Shown in pieces: positions 53,354 through 64,000 of a stretch of DNA of 64,000 nt. A program made the position numbers and the translations under genes. Positions within the stretch are counted from its first letter, which is position 1; each line of letters starts with the position of its first letter. The notes beneath the pieces are model-generated. The model searched no databases. It was not told the origin of the DNA and saw only the letters and a program-made list of their open reading frames with translations. Source of the stretch: Podospora bellae-mahoneyi (Eukaryota > Ascomycota > Sordariomycetes > Sordariales > Podosporaceae); assembly GCF_035222275.1 (NCBI RefSeq), contig NC_085881.1, positions 4,712,001 to 4,776,000 of the forward strand. The letters are read 5' to 3'.

Positions 53354-56300
53354 CATCTACACCGATGGCCAAGCCTTGCGCGCGCCGGCGCCTGCTCCCG
53401 CGACTTTCCTCCCTGGCGGACCATGCAACTACACCGACCCATCTCTCCCGCGATGCGGTTGCCGCCGGTTCTGGAGCAATTCTGCTCTCGCCGCAACGGG
53501 TACCGTCGAGATTTGCATGTGCTCACATCATGCCTGCTTCCATGAGGATGCCCCTTCAGGTCAAACCCACCAGACCCAGCTTGGCTCAACCCAGATCTTG
53601 CCTGTGGCTGGCGTCGTAGGCCAGGAGAACCAAAAGCCCAGGAGCCACCGGGAACCGCTGAGTCCCGTCCAGGAGCTAGTGAACTGGCCGATGCCCACCA
53701 GCTTTGGGGCATCATTGGATCTAAACCTGCTGGACTTTCAAAATACGGAACCTAACCCAAGGATAGAGGCCACCACTCCACTGCCGATTGGACACCTTCA
53801 GCCGGCTCAGGACAGCCCAATGCCTGACACATTCAACCACTGGGGGGAGATAATCGAGACTCAGGCCGAGAACATTAGCCTCAGCGGGTTTCCAACACTT
53901 CCAGCTCAGTGTCTGCTCACCCAAGGACCTCCATCGACAACATCATCCAGCCAGGCCAGATATCTACGACCATTTGCTGGGAGAGGATTGCAGACGCTCA
54001 ATGTGCTTAGAGAGGATGCCGTTTGCCCAGGACCTAATGATGATGACCCTACTCAGGAACATGATCCATTGTCCAGGCGCGAGCGGGAGGAGACGCCCAA
54101 GGCGTCTTCGCATTCAGAGGGCAAAACTCCAAAACCTGATGACAACAGCGCATATCAGAAACTCACCGAAACAGTCGAGTCACACGAACAGCGAATAGAC
54201 AGACTCGAAAACACCTCCTTTTCTGTTGCCGGCCACGAAGAATGCCACGACAAGCACGACAACGTCGATATGCGAGTCACGGAACTGGAGTCACGGGTGG
54301 ATGAAGTGGAAAAAATGCTGAACGACAATGGGAGCGTGGTGGGAAGCAGGCGACACACTCGGAATGATGCTATTGCCGACGATGCTACCGCCAGTGTGGT
54401 CTCTGTAGCCACCAACACGACAATTTCCGCATCCAACCGGGTTGAGGTGTACAACCAGATCCAAAAGCTCCAGGCTCAAGTCAACCAGCTGCAAGCTGCC
54501 GCGCTGCCAACGTACGCCAAACCCTGGGAGCTTGAAGTCGTGTTTATGCCGTTCCCCCTGAAAGGCGTGTGGGTGCAGGCAAACGAGTTTCCTGCCCAAC
54601 GCCGGTCTCTAGGCGGTGATGGGGAGTGGACGCAGATGCAAAACACGCTCAGCAGGGCAACACCAGATCCGCAATCACCCAAATTTGCCGAGTGGCCCGG
54701 TCAATCGCCAGAGTCGAACTGGTTGCTTCCAAGGGCGTTCGCGGCAGGAAGAATCATTGATCAGAGATTAAAGAGCCGCGGCCTCATCAAGACAGTTCTG
54801 GTTCGAGGAGCTGATGCCCGCAGTGTTCAGCTTGCCATTCACGATGCCTTCTCTGAAGTCCTCCGGGTATCTGCTCTCGCTGGAGTTCGATCAGATTATT
54901 CGCCAAACTCTCCGCTAAACGAGTTCATGGGTCTGAGACAAGCATGGGTTCCTCTGCGAAAGCTTCACAAGGACTCAAAACTACGATTTCTCACACCAGC
55001 TGAGATGGCAACGCCAGCGCTGTGGGATTTCACCTTTCTGGTTTCGAGTGTCATCATGAAAGCCAGCGGTGTCCACCGTCTGTACATCACGCAACCCGAG
55101 GCATATCTCCAGGATCATCCCTTGGGCTATCATGCGATGGATGCTGGTTGGACATGGCAAAGGCTTCGCGAATTGAGTAGATTCTATCCCGACTCTCAAA
55201 GTACCACCGGCGATGTTCCCGAGGCCGATGCTATGGAAGAATGCTGGGCGTGGAATGATCGTGTGGATGAGCCTCCAAGTCACAACGCATCCGTCCTGAG
55301 CCTTCGCCACTCACACCTACAGCGTTTGTCTAGACGCTCCTCCACCGAGCCCTCGCAGCAGTTTTATACCGGTGTGCAGTCGCCTATACTCACCAACGGT
55401 CCGAGCTTCATCCGTGCAGGGTCTCCTCTTACTCAAAGAGAACGAAAGGGCTCTTGGCCGCCACAGTTTACTCGGGCTGGCTCAGTCCCACCACCTTCCA
55501 TACCTATACAGTCTGCGCAATCCGTGGCCCGACGACGTGTCTCGACCGTAGCGCCCTATGAGCGGCGCTCCTCCCCTCTGGTCACTCGTCCAACCCCACG
55601 GATCACTACTGTTCAGATGTCTGGCGTATCAGCTAAGAAGCGACGACTGGGCACCCGCTCGCCGAGTCTCGTCCCGCGCAACACACCTCGTTGGAGCCGC
55701 ACCAGCATGAGCCGGTCGCCATCTCTCGCCCCGCCAGGCATGTTCGGCCACCATGACGAGCGCGACCGTACACCGTTCTACTATGCAACCCCTCACAGTG
55801 AAGCTGTGGGCGAATACGGCTATCAGCGTGGGGGAAGCCGGGGCCCTCCCCAGGCAATGTTGCGCACCAACGGCTACGAACCTGACGACGATGAGGACGA
55901 AGAGATGACAGATGATTTCCAGGACGATGACACCCAAGGAAGCTCGTCGGACCCCTGCGATAGTGAAATGACTCATGACGACTCTCCTGCCAAACAGGTG
56001 AGAGTCAGCCAGGGATCGTTTGGTTTTGGAACCGACGGCGAGGGCAATGACATGGATGACGTCGACATTGATGTCTACGAAGACGACGAGGAAGACGAGC
56101 TTGATGGAGTCGACACCGATCACACTCCCGGCCGTCAAAACCATTACCCTAGCAGCCACGCCGCCTGGGGCAACCAAGCCGCTGCCGCGCATGTCACCAG
56201 ACCGGAAGACATCCCGCGGGCTGGAATTGAGGACCAGATGTCTGATGGTGAAAACGTGGACCCTTCCTCCTCTTTTTCTTCCTTCGCCTCGGATGTATCC

Positions 56301-56642
56301 GGATCATTACACTCTTCCCAATCGAGACAGCAGCAACACGACGACCAACAAGAAGAGATAGAATTCCACCAAGACGAAGACGAAGAAGACCGGGAAGAAC
56401 GAAGGAGCAACACCAGCGCGAGAAGCAGCCAGGCGCCGTCCGAGTACAGCAGCAGACCGGGCCCATGGAATATCGTTCCTTCTCCTGCTAGTCCTACCAG
56501 GACTATCACAGCTGACACCAAGGCTGTGGCGGCCAGTCAGCAAGAAGCAGGTGTCAAGGCCCACTCCATCAAAAGGGAGAGATCTAGCCTCAATTCTCTG
56601 ATGGATTTCAGGATTCACGAAGACAGGACGGCTCAGTCATGA
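53301..56642 (+). CDS. Unrecognised 1113-residue fungal protein with N-terminal Cys/His cluster and acidic tail
   Basis: Not recognised. Single exon, start at 53301 (MAATPFDPSVQG). Near the N-terminus a Cys/His cluster could bind metal: C52-x-C54 (RCGCRRFW), then C72-x-C74-x-H76-H77-x-C79-x-H81 (CMCSHHACFH). Two coiled-coil stretches follow: about 285-340 (TETVESHEQRIDRLENT, VTELESRVDEVEKML) and 379-405 (EVYNQIQKLQAQVNQLQ). Residues 408-640 are the only globular-looking part (PWELEVVFMPFPLKGVW, RQAWVPLRKLHKDSKLRFL, GWTWQRLRELSRFYPDS). After that it is Ser/Arg/Pro-rich with SAKKRRL (about 778, a possible nuclear signal) and several Asp/Glu runs. A nuclear regulatory role is plausible but inferred. 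The leader carries several uORFs. Confidence 0.72.
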   Translation: MAATPFDPSVQGNSFVFDIYTDGQALRAPAPAPATFLPGGPCNYTDPSLPRCGCRRFWSNSALAATGTVEICMCSHHACFHEDAPSGQTHQTQLGSTQILPVAGVVGQENQKPRSHREPLSPVQELVNWPMPTSFGASLDLNLLDFQNTEPNPRIEATTPLPIGHLQPAQDSPMPDTFNHWGEIIETQAENISLSGFPTLPAQCLLTQGPPSTTSSSQARYLRPFAGRGLQTLNVLREDAVCPGPNDDDPTQEHDPLSRREREETPKASSHSEGKTPKPDDNSAYQKLTETVESHEQRIDRLENTSFSVAGHEECHDKHDNVDMRVTELESRVDEVEKMLNDNGSVVGSRRHTRNDAIADDATASVVSVATNTTISASNRVEVYNQIQKLQAQVNQLQAAALPTYAKPWELEVVFMPFPLKGVWVQANEFPAQRRSLGGDGEWTQMQNTLSRATPDPQSPKFAEWPGQSPESNWLLPRAFAAGRIIDQRLKSRGLIKTVLVRGADARSVQLAIHDAFSEVLRVSALAGVRSDYSPNSPLNEFMGLRQAWVPLRKLHKDSKLRFLTPAEMATPALWDFTFLVSSVIMKASGVHRLYITQPEAYLQDHPLGYHAMDAGWTWQRLRELSRFYPDSQSTTGDVPEADAMEECWAWNDRVDEPPSHNASVLSLRHSHLQRLSRRSSTEPSQQFYTGVQSPILTNGPSFIRAGSPLTQRERKGSWPPQFTRAGSVPPPSIPIQSAQSVARRRVSTVAPYERRSSPLVTRPTPRITTVQMSGVSAKKRRLGTRSPSLVPRNTPRWSRTSMSRSPSLAPPGMFGHHDERDRTPFYYATPHSEAVGEYGYQRGGSRGPPQAMLRTNGYEPDDDEDEEMTDDFQDDDTQGSSSDPCDSEMTHDDSPAKQVRVSQGSFGFGTDGEGNDMDDVDIDVYEDDEEDELDGVDTDHTPGRQNHYPSSHAAWGNQAAAAHVTRPEDIPRAGIEDQMSDGENVDPSSSFSSFASDVSGSLHSSQSRQQQHDDQQEEIEFHQDEDEEDREERRSNTSARSSQAPSEYSSRPGPWNIVPSPASPTRTITADTKAVAASQQEAGVKAHSIKRERSSLNSLMDFRIHEDRTAQS

Positions 56643-57336
56643 TGCGGAAGCTGAGGATTGGTTCTGGAAATCCCATCTTTACTATCATAGTACATACGTT
56701 TTCTTATGTTTTTACCTTATCACTATTTGGATCAGTTTAAGGGAGGCGGGGTTTGAGGATAGCGATGATCTAGGTTTTTATTATCAATCTCGGATTTCTC
56801 ACTCACACATGGCGTTTTGTTCCTGAATCTCAAGCGAGCATCTTTGACTACCATCTCACAAGGGTTGCAGTGGGCGGTTTGTTTTGTCTATGGGGGGTTT
56901 GGCAATTGGGAATATCATGTACAGGGAGCGAGTGGAGCGACAAATTCATGTATTAGCGGGTCAAGAAGGTTTATCTAGCAAGTTTTTTATCTTGCATTTT
57001 CATAGCGGCATGGTTACCTACGTAGATATATCTCATCTCTGTCTCTATGTTTGTGGTCTGTATGTAGTGTATGTTCCCTCGACTTGGTTAGTGTACGAGT
57101 GTGGTACATAGGCAGGTATTCACCTGTGTAAACCTCAGACTTAATAATTTCAAAACGGCAGAAAGAAGAATATAACGACAGCAACACCAAACACAGACAT
57201 CATTGTTGGTATCACATCGCAGTATCTCTAAAATCATGGTTCGTAAATGCAATAATAACCCACAATCACCCTTTTTTGTACCGCCCGCCCCTGAAACGCC
57301 AAAACTCCAGTCCCCTCTTCTTTAGCAGGCGACAAA
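56643..57336. other. Convergent 3' flanks
   Basis: 694 bp between the stops of the 1113-residue gene (+) and DIM1 (-). AT-rich, no gene. Confidence 0.6.
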
Positions 57337-59304
<1,968 letters not shown>

Positions 59305-61125
59305 ATGTCGATACGCATAGCTCTGGAGAACCCGCCTGAGTTCTACACGAACTTGGATATCATGAAGGGCCATGTCGTGCTCACCCTTAGCCGGCATGAG
59401 ACAGTGGGCGCCATCATCGTGAAGCTTGAGGGAGAGTCAAGGACGGCCCTGGGAATCCCAAACGACAACTCTAGCACCGGAGTACCGCACAGAGAAATGC
59501 CATCGGCCGGGGACATCATCTACGAAAACCACAAGATTCTCTACAAAGTAGCCCAGGCATTTCCCAACGAGAACGCTCCACCTCAGGCCGGTCCCATCGT
59601 ACTCAACCCAGGTCAGCATCATTTTCCCTTCCAGTTCAAGTTTCCCTTCAACAACTCATGTGGCAACGCCGAAGCCATGGCCAAGATTGGAGGTGTTGTG
59701 AATGCCGGTGGATTCGCTCCCGGAGCTGGACTATTTGGACTAGGCGGAATCCGCGTGATGGACGGGACCAAGCAGTTGATGTACTCTCACGTTACGAAGA
59801 CGTTACCTCCTAGTTTCACGGGATTCCCTGGCGAGGCAGAGATTCGATACTACGTCAAAGTCACGATACAAAGGCCGGGCTTATTCAAGGAGAATTGGAG
59901 ATATCAAATAGGACTCAAATTCTTACCCATCGAACCACCCAGACCACCAAAAAGCAACCAAGAGGCATATGCCAGGCGTCCATTCGCCTTTGCGCCTCGC
60001 ACGCCACCTTCCACGGCGCCACCGTCTACTAAGAAGCGGACCTCGTTCTTTGGAAGGAGTACCACTCCCCAACCACCGCCCCCGGTTGGCGGACCCTCGA
60101 ACCCATCCTTGTCGGCCGAGGCCAGCTTAGCAACACCGCCCTCGATCGAGATGTCTGCTCGCCTCCCACATCCAGCTATTCTGACATGCAATAAGTCAAT
60201 ACCACTACGACTTATCGCCAAGAAACTGACACCCAGTAATGGAGAGGTGTACCTCGTAGCTATACAGATTGACCTCATCGGCAAGACCATCGTACGATGT
60301 CAGGACTTGGTCAACAACGAGTTAAACCGTTGGGTGATAGTCTCACGCCAGGGTCTTTCCATACCTGTATCCAAGCCAGACGACGCCGTAGGAACCGAGG
60401 TTGTCCTTCCCGATGCCATCTGGAACAACGTGCCTCTCCCCAACACCGTCATGCCGAGTTTCCAGACGTGTAATCTGAGGTACTTTCTCTTGTGCTCCCT
60501 GCCTCCTTTCTTATTCCTATTACTGACACCCCCGCGATTTAGTCGTGAGTACCAACTGGAAGTCAAGCTCGGACTCGCCTGGGGAAAGCCAGACGGCGCC
60601 AACCACGCCTCCAACAGCTCCTCTTTCTTTGGCGGTTCCAACCGGAACAAGGGCAAGAACCTCGCCAACATCCCACAGGAGATCCACCTCCCCCTCAACT
60701 TCAGCAAAGTCCAAGTCTTCTCCGGTCTCACTCCCCCAGCAGAATTGGTAGAGGCTATGCGTCAAGGACGAACACGACCAGCCAGGAAACAAACCGGTCC
60801 TAATGGTCGTCCTCCACAGCAACAACCTCAACCACCGCCCAATATCCCACCTCAAGGTGTGGCTTCTTCATCACGCCCACCTGCACCAGTGCTGCCGCCT
60901 AGACCGGTGGCAGCCACACCACAGAACGATGCCTCGGAAGCGGCGCTTTACCCGCCTCAGTTAAGACCGGGACAAGACGCACCGCCGTATGACGATGCGC
61001 CCCCTACATATGAGGAGGCAATGGCGGAGGAGATGACTGGGCCGGTTTTTCCAAGCACGGCAAGACCGGCCTACAGCGGAGTGACGGATGAGAATGCGGC
61101 GAGTAGTTTGCCTGAGAAAAATTAG
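59305..61125 (+). CDS. Arrestin-related trafficking adaptor (ART/alpha-arrestin) with PPxY motif
   Basis: Predicted adaptor that recruits a Rsp5-type HECT ubiquitin ligase to plasma-membrane transporters for endocytosis. Exons 59305..60479 and 60543..61125 give 585 residues. The ATG at 59305 (MSIRIALENPPEFY) is preferred to the extension from 59245. The arrestin N domain runs from the start (TNLDIMKGHVVLTLSRHETV, VKLEGESRTALG, FPFQFKFP, EIRYYVKVTIQRPG). The C domain begins about residue 290 (ILTCNKSIPLRLIAKKLTPS, YLVAIQIDLIGKT). The Pro/Gln-rich tail ends with PPTY (545-548), a WW-domain ligand. The intron 60480..60542 (63 nt) is stop-free and in frame. Splicing restores NLSREYQLEVKLGLAWG, and an acceptor GATTTAG is clear. 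The cargo is unknown. Confidence 0.9.
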   Translation: MSIRIALENPPEFYTNLDIMKGHVVLTLSRHETVGAIIVKLEGESRTALGIPNDNSSTGVPHREMPSAGDIIYENHKILYKVAQAFPNENAPPQAGPIVLNPGQHHFPFQFKFPFNNSCGNAEAMAKIGGVVNAGGFAPGAGLFGLGGIRVMDGTKQLMYSHVTKTLPPSFTGFPGEAEIRYYVKVTIQRPGLFKENWRYQIGLKFLPIEPPRPPKSNQEAYARRPFAFAPRTPPSTAPPSTKKRTSFFGRSTTPQPPPPVGGPSNPSLSAEASLATPPSIEMSARLPHPAILTCNKSIPLRLIAKKLTPSNGEVYLVAIQIDLIGKTIVRCQDLVNNELNRWVIVSRQGLSIPVSKPDDAVGTEVVLPDAIWNNVPLPNTVMPSFQTCNLRYFLLCSLPPFLFLLLTPPRFSREYQLEVKLGLAWGKPDGANHASNSSSFFGGSNRNKGKNLANIPQEIHLPLNFSKVQVFSGLTPPAELVEAMRQGRTRPARKQTGPNGRPPQQQPQPPPNIPPQGVASSSRPPAPVLPPRPVAATPQNDASEAALYPPQLRPGQDAPPYDDAPPTYEEAMAEEMTGPVFPSTARPAYSGVTDENAASSLPEKN

Positions 61126-62143
61126 CCTTTAACTTTTCCGAGGGATGAGAATGGAAAAGGGGGATCAAGTTATTTTGAAGCATTTGCTGTTGAGGGCATC
61201 GGCCTTATCACACACTCAAAGAGATTCCCTAGCTCTTCTCTCTTTTTTTCCTTCTTTTTGTTTTTGGCAAACTTAATATCCCCCCTTTTTTCCAGTCTAG
61301 TATTAATTAGAATATGGATAATACTATCTTCAGTGTCATCTCTTTGAGCTAGGTAGTAGTTCTTCAAATCAACCTCGGTGTATATGTCCTACCTTTTGCG
61401 TACATGTGTATAGTTTGAAACAAACCTTGATATCGCATGGATACATTACTGGTTGAGTAATAAAAAGTCAAACAAAGTGTCCATCTCGCTTGGTGATGCC
61501 TCAAGACGATGTTGATAATGGCGATCATATGGACGCAACACAACAGAACGGGAGCCATTTCAGCCGACTTGGTCTGTTTGACTCTCACATGTACACCCAG
61601 AAATCAGGAAGGACTTCAATAGCAATTTGTTTTATTCATTTTTTTCAATTAATTGCTAGGAGTATCCGCTAGGTAGCTCAACTATCCAGACACACATTTA
61701 CAATCATTTTTCATGTAGTATGCAGCGCAGATATTCATCCGCCATTTCGCTTGATCGATCGACAGACGCCTTGCTGGGTCCATCCCAACTAACAAATATG
61801 CTATCGGTTGTTCCTCCCAAACGAGTGTGCAGCTGACGGGCAAAATCAACGATGCTATTCCCCCCTCCCCCTTTCCCTCGCTGACTCGTATGGTTTTTGC
61901 TCCACTCCATCCACGCCTCCTCCTCCGTACCAGCCAAGTACCCAAACCACAGGTGTAACACACCTGGTATGAAGTTCAGCAAATAGCGGGCGCCATTGTG
62001 CCTCTCGTCCCCCACTTTTGTTGAATAAAAACGCTAGAAATCCGGGTATAGTTTGCTGACCTCCCCCAAAACGCCCGCAATGCTTGGAAAGTAAAATGAT
62101 TATAAACAAAACAAGAATGGAAAGGTGATTGACTTCGGAAATA
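61126..62143. other. Convergent 3' flanks (1 kb)
   Basis: Between the arrestin (+) and MIZ-domain (-) stops. T/A-rich in the first 550 bp. No supported gene. ORFs on the minus strand (61704..62151) lack family signal. Confidence 0.55.
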
Positions 62144-64000
62144 TCAGTCAATCTCGATCACTTCCACTTCGCGTCGCAATTCTGGCCGACGTGCCGTTGT
62201 GGGTGTAGATGATGCTTTTCTCTTGCGGGTAGAGGAGCCGGAAGGGACGGCCGCAGGAGTGTCCGTCTCACTGAGGTCGTCGTCGTCACTCTCCACGACG
62301 GCAGTCCACGTCCCATCCGCTTTGACGTGGATCGACTTGGTCTGTAGTTTGTTCTGCTGAGCCAACTGTTCACGGACACCGCAAAGAAACCCGTCAATGC
62401 GCAGGCTGTTGGGTCTCGCATCTTGAAGACAGATGGGACAGCGCCATTTGTCAGGGTTACTTGGCTCGGATTGGATAGAACTGGGGCAGCCACAGCCCGG
62501 CGTAATGCTGTGAAAGCACTTGGTTGTCGGCTTAGAAGGACGAGTCTCGAGCCAAGTCAGCAAGTCAAAACACTCCAGATGCGTGCACGAGGCACCCCTT
62601 GCGGGAACTGCGAACATCTTGGCCGTGAAAGGGTCAGCCATGTCGATTGGCAGATCTGGAGCCTCAATGATCAACCCATCGTCGTCGGAGACTGGGGTTA
62701 ACCGCTTCTTGATGATCTGCAGCGTGTGTTCCTCTGGTAGCAGGCCGTTATCCCAAGCGCGACGGACAACGGTCCTTTCGCCAACCGTCTCAATCACCTC
62801 GACGGCGATGACGTAGCTGTGCTCGCCACTTTTTTCTACGGAGACAGGAACCACAATCGACAGTTTGTTGGAGCCGCAAACGACGTGATCAGTCAACTCG
62901 GTCGCCAAGTCTTTGCCGTTGTGAGGTTGCCGGCGAGCTTCAAGATTCTTGTCGTTAAACCTCATAAAAATGTTGCGCGGCCAGCTCATCTCCTTTGTGA
63001 CCCACTCATGCTCTGCCGGTATTGTTCTCGAGGGGCCAAGCTTGCAGCAACGGAGTCTCCATCGCAGAGCGCCGTCAAAATGCGTACTGAATGGGACCAA
63101 AATCGCCGAAGTTGGCCTTGCTGTTCTAACCGCGAGGTCAAACTGTTCCGCTGTCACATCAAATGAAAACTCGTATACCGAGCCTTGCGGACGTACAAGG
63201 CTTGGCGGTATTGCAAACCTGTCCATGGCTTGGAAAAGACGCTCCGGTGTTCCATCCTTGGGGACACGTTTTGGACTTCGGCAGCCCGACTGGTGCAAAG
63301 AAGCCGCAAGAGATCTCCTATCTGTAGGTTCATAGGGCCATTCTGGGCGTGGAATAGTCACGTCCTTGGCAGGAATCAGCAAACCCGGCTGCCTAAGGGT
63401 CGACACTGCGCGCTGAGGGGTGTTCTGCGATGTTATTTGCACTGCCGCTGCAGCGGGTTGCTGTCGATCCAACACGGGTCGCGGCACACTGAAACTGGTA
63501 GGTGTCGTGGTAGGCGCTAATGATGCTCGCCCCAATTGGGGCGAGGCGACTTGCGCAATTTGTGTATTGATCGGTGCAACATAGGGCCTTTCGAGGTGTC
63601 GCCGTTGTTGATCTGGTTGAAGTTCGTGAAGCTGTTGATGTTGCTGGGTTTGGTGCGCTATACCTCGTTGTAAAACCTGCTGCTGCTCAAACAGCTGCTG
63701 TTGAAACTGCTGCTGCATCTGCTGCTGCTGCATCTGTGGCCGTTGCTGAAATTGCTGTTGCTGGTATTGAATCTGCTGCGGCAGCGGCATGCGTTGTTGT
63801 TGGATGTGTTGAATCTGTTGCAAGGGTGATTGTGGCAACTGAGCAGCTTGCAGTTCCCGCGTCTGCTGTTGTCGATATTGGCTTACCATCTGCTGTGCCA
63901 GCTGTGCGTGATGCAGCTGTGTCGCCTGGTACTGGGGAGAGGCAGAATACTGCATAACAGGCGAGGGGGCAGGACTATGAAACGATGTAGGCTGTGGAGG
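62144..64000 (-). CDS. MIZ/SP-RING zinc-finger protein (PIAS/Siz/ZMIZ-like, SUMO E3 candidate), N-terminus cut by window edge
   Basis: Predicted SUMO ligase or transcription cofactor. The frame is open from the stop at 62144 to the window end, with 15 more codons beyond the first visible Met at 63955 (PPQPTSFHSPAPSPV). The true start is therefore probably outside. About 618 residues are visible. The first 130 after Met are very Gln-rich. A middle domain (YEFSFDVTAEQFDLAV, PFSTHFDGALRWRLRCCKL, MSWPRNIFMRFND) precedes the SP-RING: DPFTAKMFAVPARGASCTHL with ECFD, then WRCPICLQDARPNSLRIDG. The four zinc ligands of an SP-RING (CxH and CxxC) are present. An unusual stretch of about 30 residues containing CGCPSS separates the two halves. 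The C-terminus is acidic, then basic (TRKRKAS), and ends in VEVIEID, which resembles a SUMO-interacting motif. Confidence 0.85.
   Translation of the reverse strand, partial: PPQPTSFHSPAPSPVMQYSASPQYQATQLHHAQLAQQMVSQYRQQQTRELQAAQLPQSPLQQIQHIQQQRMPLPQQIQYQQQQFQQRPQMQQQQMQQQFQQQLFEQQQVLQRGIAHQTQQHQQLHELQPDQQRRHLERPYVAPINTQIAQVASPQLGRASLAPTTTPTSFSVPRPVLDRQQPAAAAVQITSQNTPQRAVSTLRQPGLLIPAKDVTIPRPEWPYEPTDRRSLAASLHQSGCRSPKRVPKDGTPERLFQAMDRFAIPPSLVRPQGSVYEFSFDVTAEQFDLAVRTARPTSAILVPFSTHFDGALRWRLRCCKLGPSRTIPAEHEWVTKEMSWPRNIFMRFNDKNLEARRQPHNGKDLATELTDHVVCGSNKLSIVVPVSVEKSGEHSYVIAVEVIETVGERTVVRRAWDNGLLPEEHTLQIIKKRLTPVSDDDGLIIEAPDLPIDMADPFTAKMFAVPARGASCTHLECFDLLTWLETRPSKPTTKCFHSITPGCGCPSSIQSEPSNPDKWRCPICLQDARPNSLRIDGFLCGVREQLAQQNKLQTKSIHVKADGTWTAVVESDDDDLSETDTPAAVPSGSSTRKRKASSTPTTARRPELRREVEVIEID

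Noticed and set aside
55629-56192. 187-codon minus-strand ORF within the 1113-residue gene
   Set aside because: Antisense shadow of a long plus-strand coding frame.

Overview
The window is nuclear DNA of a filamentous ascomycete, most probably a Sordariomycete close to the Sordariales. The signs are short introns (mostly 52-90 nt) with GT...AG ends and CTAAC-type branch points, roughly one gene per 2.5 kb on both strands, and fungal families such as VAC7, DUF2408, DUF3824 and PPxY arrestins. The genus is not determined. I built 23 protein-gene models. Exon joins were set by reading frame, splice sites and family motifs, and in every multi-exon model I could measure the exon lengths sum to a multiple of three.

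Layout. 0-5 kb: an SPF45-type splicing factor (cut by the left edge) and a PRP2/DHX16-type DEAH helicase, in tandem on the minus strand. 5-7 kb: a peroxisomal PCS60-type acyl/oxalyl-CoA synthetase. 8-10 kb: a zinc-knuckle protein with ten CCHC motifs. 10-13.5 kb: a METTL7-like methyltransferase and a divergent ER J-protein (SCJ1 type). 13.8-18 kb: a 1324-residue DUF3824-type protein. 18-20.8 kb: gene-poor. 20.8-23.7 kb: ribosomal stalk protein P1 and a DUF2408 protein. 24-26.6 kb: a YCII-domain protein with a likely mitochondrial form, and a UBA-UBX protein. 27.6-31 kb: a VAP/SCS2 tail-anchored protein and an aldo-keto reductase. 32-34.5 kb: a dihydroceramide delta-4 desaturase and an arylamine N-acetyltransferase. 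34.5-38.1 kb: gene-poor. 38-41 kb: VAC7. 42-44.4 kb: a coiled-coil protein. 46-48 kb: RPL30 and RPL10, head to head. 49.9-51.7 and 53.3-56.6 kb: two large fungal proteins I do not recognise. 57.3-58.6 kb: the DIM1 rRNA dimethylase. 59.3-61.1 kb: an arrestin-like ubiquitin-ligase adaptor. 62.1-64 kb: a MIZ/SP-RING (SUMO E3-like) protein that runs off the right edge.

Most of this is housekeeping: splicing, ribosome and translation, ER folding, ER contact sites, vacuole lipid signalling, sphingolipid synthesis, and ubiquitin/SUMO. I see no secondary-metabolite cluster, no recognisable transposon or virus-like element, no tRNA or rRNA gene and no CRISPR array. I found no clearly new multi-gene system. 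The most unusual signals are regulatory or structural: a uORF-laden leader, a recurring 7-nt TGCAACC-like tandem repeat in leaders, telomere-like TTAGGG boxes in promoters, stop-free introns that are multiples of three (one reads as a membrane-like segment), a probable dual-targeting start, and a six-fold Ala/Gly helix array in the DUF3824 protein.
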